Shown: positions 6,638 through 8,712 of the stretch, one piece after another
How the letters are laid out: each line of letters starts with the position of its first letter
How positions within the stretch are numbered: the first letter of the stretch is position 1
Origin: Desulfobacterales bacterium
Lineage (GTDB): Bacteria; Desulfobacterota; Desulfobulbia; Desulfobulbales; BM004
DNA: 8,712 nt
Direction: 5' to 3'
NCBI GenBank assembly: GCA_030621655.1
Contig: JAUXHH010000061.1
Location: 1-8,712 of the forward strand
Position numbers and translations under genes: made by a program
Notes under the pieces: generated by a model
Seen by the model: the letters and a program-made list of their open reading frames with translations, nothing else
Told to the model about the DNA's origin: nothing
Databases searched by the model: none

Positions 6638-7321
6638 CTAAATTTCAGGTTTAAAGTGTTTGACAACTCTGGGGATAAAAAAAGAGGCGACAAATAAGAT
6701 CAGAGAAAAAAGACTCTTCCAGTCCCACAGCTTTTCCCACTGCCCGGTACTCCAGACTTCAGCTATGGTGGCAAAAAAGAAAGCCATAACAAAACCACCG
6801 GCAAAAATGCCGAAAAATGTGCCCCAGAAATACTGAGCGAATGATATTCGTGTCAGGGCCAGGCCGAAATTCAATGGGGTGTATGGAAAGAAGACCAGGC
6901 GCAGATAGAGTGTTACGGCAAAACCGTTATCAGCGATCTTCCTGTCGTATTGAGAAAGGCGGTCACCAATCAAGGATGCAGCAAAGTCCCTTCCGAGATA
7001 TCGACCAATAAAAAAAGCGGCTGAGGCTCCCAGCATTGCGCCGGTGATATTATAAAGAAAGCCGAAAAAGACTCCAAAAAGTATTGCTCCTAAACCGGTA
7101 AAGAGTGTTGCAGGCAGAAACAGGCAGACACCAATGGCATAGATAAAAATGAATAGCAAAGGAGCAAGGGGGCCACTATCGGCAAAAAGATCCTTGAGCG
7201 CTTGGGGATGGAGGTATTCCTTAAGTGGAGTGAAGCGGAAAAGCAAAATGACGACAATGATAAAAACGACAAAAAGAAGCGCTTTTGTTTTCGAATCTGA
7301 ACTTTTCCGGTCAGAGTTCAT
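6638..7321 (-). CDS. TVP38/TMEM64-family (VTT/SNARE-associated-like) inner-membrane protein
   Basis: A 227-residue polytopic membrane protein of the VTT-domain superfamily, related to DedA and YdjX/YdjZ; members are linked to lipid handling and envelope homeostasis, some as lipid scramblases or carrier transporters. After a short charged N-terminus, a TM helix spans about 13-30. The VTT core runs from about 50 to 190: FLPATLFTGLGAILFG (68-83), the re-entrant-type GAMLGASAAFFIGRYLGRD (94-112), then LRLVFFPYTPLNFGLALT (140-157) with R141, P146, P149 and N151, and FWGTFFGIFAGG (165-176). A last helix lies at about 203-220. Length and motif order fit the family. The start is fixed by an in-frame stop six bases upstream of ATG 7321, although no good ribosome site is visible. 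The next gene on the strand lies 132 bases away, so an operon is doubtful. The substrate cannot be told. Confidence 0.88.
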   Translation of the reverse strand: MNSDRKSSDSKTKALLFVVFIIVVILLFRFTPLKEYLHPQALKDLFADSGPLAPLLFIFIYAIGVCLFLPATLFTGLGAILFGVFFGFLYNITGAMLGASAAFFIGRYLGRDFAASLIGDRLSQYDRKIADNGFAVTLYLRLVFFPYTPLNFGLALTRISFAQYFWGTFFGIFAGGFVMAFFFATIAEVWSTGQWEKLWDWKSLFSLILFVASFFIPRVVKHFKPEI

Positions 7322-7364
7322 GAAATTTTAATCGCTTTAAAGAGGGCACCAACCGTAAACTGTG

Positions 7365-7415
7365 AGGTCCTGAAGCCCGTCTTCCCCGGAGACTCAACTT
7401 CAGAGAAGCCGACCT
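7365..7415. repeat. Nested stem structure in the divergent spacer
   Basis: Three arms nest: AGGTC (7365-7369) with GACCT (7411-7415), CTGAAG (7370-7375) with CTTCAG (7398-7403), and GTCTTC (7379-7384) with GGAGAC (7388-7393, one G-T pair). A 7-base one-sided bulge lies between the outer and middle stems. No T run follows on either strand, so a simple terminator is unlikely. It is placed between a minus-strand and a + strand gene and could lie in the leader of the VTT gene. No known RNA family was recognised. Confidence 0.4.
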
Positions 7416-7558
7416 GTTCCATTAAAATTATCATAAATCTGCAAATGTCACCATATGAAATGTGAGTTGATTATCCCGAATCTCCTTGATTTTAAAAGTC
7501 CCTTTGGTGCATATTGAAATATATCTTCGCGGCAGCATGAATGTTGATTTTTTTTCAT

Positions 7559-7562
7559 GAGG
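7559..7562 (+). promoter_or_regulatory. Ribosome binding site of the M48 protease gene
   Basis: GAGG lies seven bases before the ATG at 7570, a normal Shine-Dalgarno spacing. It supports this start, which also gives a complete lipoprotein signal peptide. Confidence 0.7.
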
Positions 7563-7569
7563 TTTTCAG

Positions 7570-8712
7570 ATGCGTAAACTTGCCTTCCTCCTGTTCCCAA
7601 TCCTCCTATTCTATGGTTGTGCAGTAAATCCCGTTACCGGCGAAAATGAACTCGCCATCATATCAGAAAGCCAGGAAATCAGTATCGGCCGGAAAAATTA
7701 CGGCCCCAGCAGACAGATGCAGGGCGGGGATTACACCGTCAATCCTGAATTATCTGTCTATGTCAATACTGTTGGCCAAAAACTCGCCGAAGTCAGCGAC
7801 CGGAAGTTACCCTATGAATTTACGGTCCTGAACAATTCCACCCCGAATGCCTGGGCCTTGCCAGGTGGAAAGATTGCTGTCAACAGGGGACTCTTGCTGG
7901 AATTAAACAACGAAGCCGAACTTGCTGCTGTCTTAGCGCATGAGATTGTCCATGCTGCTGCCCGGCACAGTGCCCAGCAAATGGAAAAGGGTATGATGCT
8001 GCAAGGTGCCTTGCTTGCAACCAGCGTAGCAGTCCAGGGTAGCGAGTATTCAAACCTGGTTGTAGGTGGAGCACAGGTCGCTGCAGGGCTTATCCACACC
8101 AAATATGGCCGGGACGATGAATTGGAAGCTGACTACTATGGCATGCTGTATATGTCACGCGCTGGATATGATCCCATGGCTGCCGTCGGTCTGCAGGAAA
8201 CCTTTGTTCAACTAAGTAAAAAACAGTCACATAACTGGTTGGCCGGACTTTTTTCCAGTCATCCACCCTCCATCGAACGGGTCAGGGCTAATAAGGTAAC
8301 TGCATCCAAGCTCGAGAAAGGTGGGCTTGTTGGCAGGGATATCTATGAAAAGAAAATTGCATCCCTCATAAAAGACAGAAAAGGTTATGAAAGTTATGTA
8401 AAGGGCAGGGAAGCATTGCAGAAAGGTGACAATAAAAAGGCTTTCACTTTTGCCCAGGAGGCTATTCGTGTAGAACCCAGGGAAGGTCACTTTTATGCCT
8501 TACGGGGAGATATCCATTTAAAGGGAAAACGATATAATAACGCTTTATTAGATTACAACAGAGCAATTGATCTGAATAAAAACTATTTTTACTATTATCT
8601 GCAGCGCGGACTGACAAAAAAGAAATTAAAGAAGACGCAGGGGGCCCATGCTGACCTGCAGGCAAGCACCAAACTTTTACCGACTGCCATGGCATATAAC
8701 AGCCTGGGAGAG
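7570..8712 (+). CDS. M48-family zinc metalloprotease lipoprotein with TPR repeats (partial, 3' end outside window)
   Basis: The frame is open from ATG 7570 to the window edge: 381 residues without a stop. Residues 1-17 form a lipoprotein signal, with a short basic start, a hydrophobic core and a lipobox ending LFYGC (C17 as the lipid-carrying cysteine). The next residues (AVNPVTGENELAIISESQE) are typical of periplasmic M48 proteases. The catalytic motif HEIVH is at 124-128 (zinc ligands H124 and H128, catalytic E125), and ELEAD at 184-188 gives the third ligand E184. SSHPPSIER at 229-237 carries H231, in the place where BepA-type proteins have a conserved histidine. From about 270 onward, two or more TPR-like helical pairs follow (for example A-Q-GD--KA---A-EA to EP, then A---RG to AI-LN). 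This order resembles BepA/YfgC, a periplasmic protease and chaperone for outer-membrane protein assembly, though BepA is not a lipoprotein in E. coli. The role is inferred: envelope protein quality control. Confidence 0.9.
   Translation, partial: MRKLAFLLFPILLFYGCAVNPVTGENELAIISESQEISIGRKNYGPSRQMQGGDYTVNPELSVYVNTVGQKLAEVSDRKLPYEFTVLNNSTPNAWALPGGKIAVNRGLLLELNNEAELAAVLAHEIVHAAARHSAQQMEKGMMLQGALLATSVAVQGSEYSNLVVGGAQVAAGLIHTKYGRDDELEADYYGMLYMSRAGYDPMAAVGLQETFVQLSKKQSHNWLAGLFSSHPPSIERVRANKVTASKLEKGGLVGRDIYEKKIASLIKDRKGYESYVKGREALQKGDNKKAFTFAQEAIRVEPREGHFYALRGDIHLKGKRYNNALLDYNRAIDLNKNYFYYYLQRGLTKKKLKKTQGAHADLQASTKLLPTAMAYNSLGE

Noticed and set aside
7322..7476. Open + strand frame through the nested stem region, ending at a TGA near 7474
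   Set aside because: It has no ATG with a ribosome site, is short, and the open stretch is within chance for its length.

Overview
The window reads as chromosomal DNA of a Gram-negative bacterium. It carries a lipoprotein-type M48 metalloprotease, a periplasmic dCache sensor protein with an HD-GYP output, and a CPA2/Kef-type antiporter. The mixed base composition (genes roughly 45-50% GC, spacers much more AT-rich) and the type of HD-GYP protein would suit a Desulfobacterota (deltaproteobacterial) or gammaproteobacterial marine or sediment lineage. No rRNA or other marker gene is present, so this placement is only a guess.

Layout. Positions 1-183 are the last 60 codons of a + strand gene ending in a PAS-like fold. 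An AT-rich 531-base spacer (184-714) follows, holding a diverged pair of 45-base direct repeats, small palindromes and a T9 tract. Next comes a 978-residue + strand signalling protein (715-3651) with the order TM, dCache, TM, HAMP, GAF, HD-GYP. It converges on a block of three minus-strand genes: a 667-residue Kef/CPA2 cation:proton antiporter with a C-terminal RCK module (3878-5881), an orphan AT-rich 88-residue protein with its own hairpin terminator (6239-6505), and a TVP38/TMEM64-type (VTT domain) membrane protein (6638-7321). A divergent spacer of 248 bases with a nested stem leads to a + strand M48 metalloprotease with TPR-like helices (7570 to the window end, incomplete).

How the genes relate. 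They do not form one obvious pathway. The PAS fragment and the HD-GYP protein may both be signalling proteins, but the long spacer argues for separate transcription. The antiporter, the VTT protein and the M48 protease all act in or at the envelope, and the spacing between them suggests separate transcription units.

The most distinctive feature is the HD-GYP domain. It keeps the visible metal-ligand and GYP motifs, yet has about 150 extra residues between the HDxGK motif and the next conserved histidine. I saw no CRISPR array, tRNA, rRNA, transposase, phage gene or defence cassette, and no strong case for a wholly new system.
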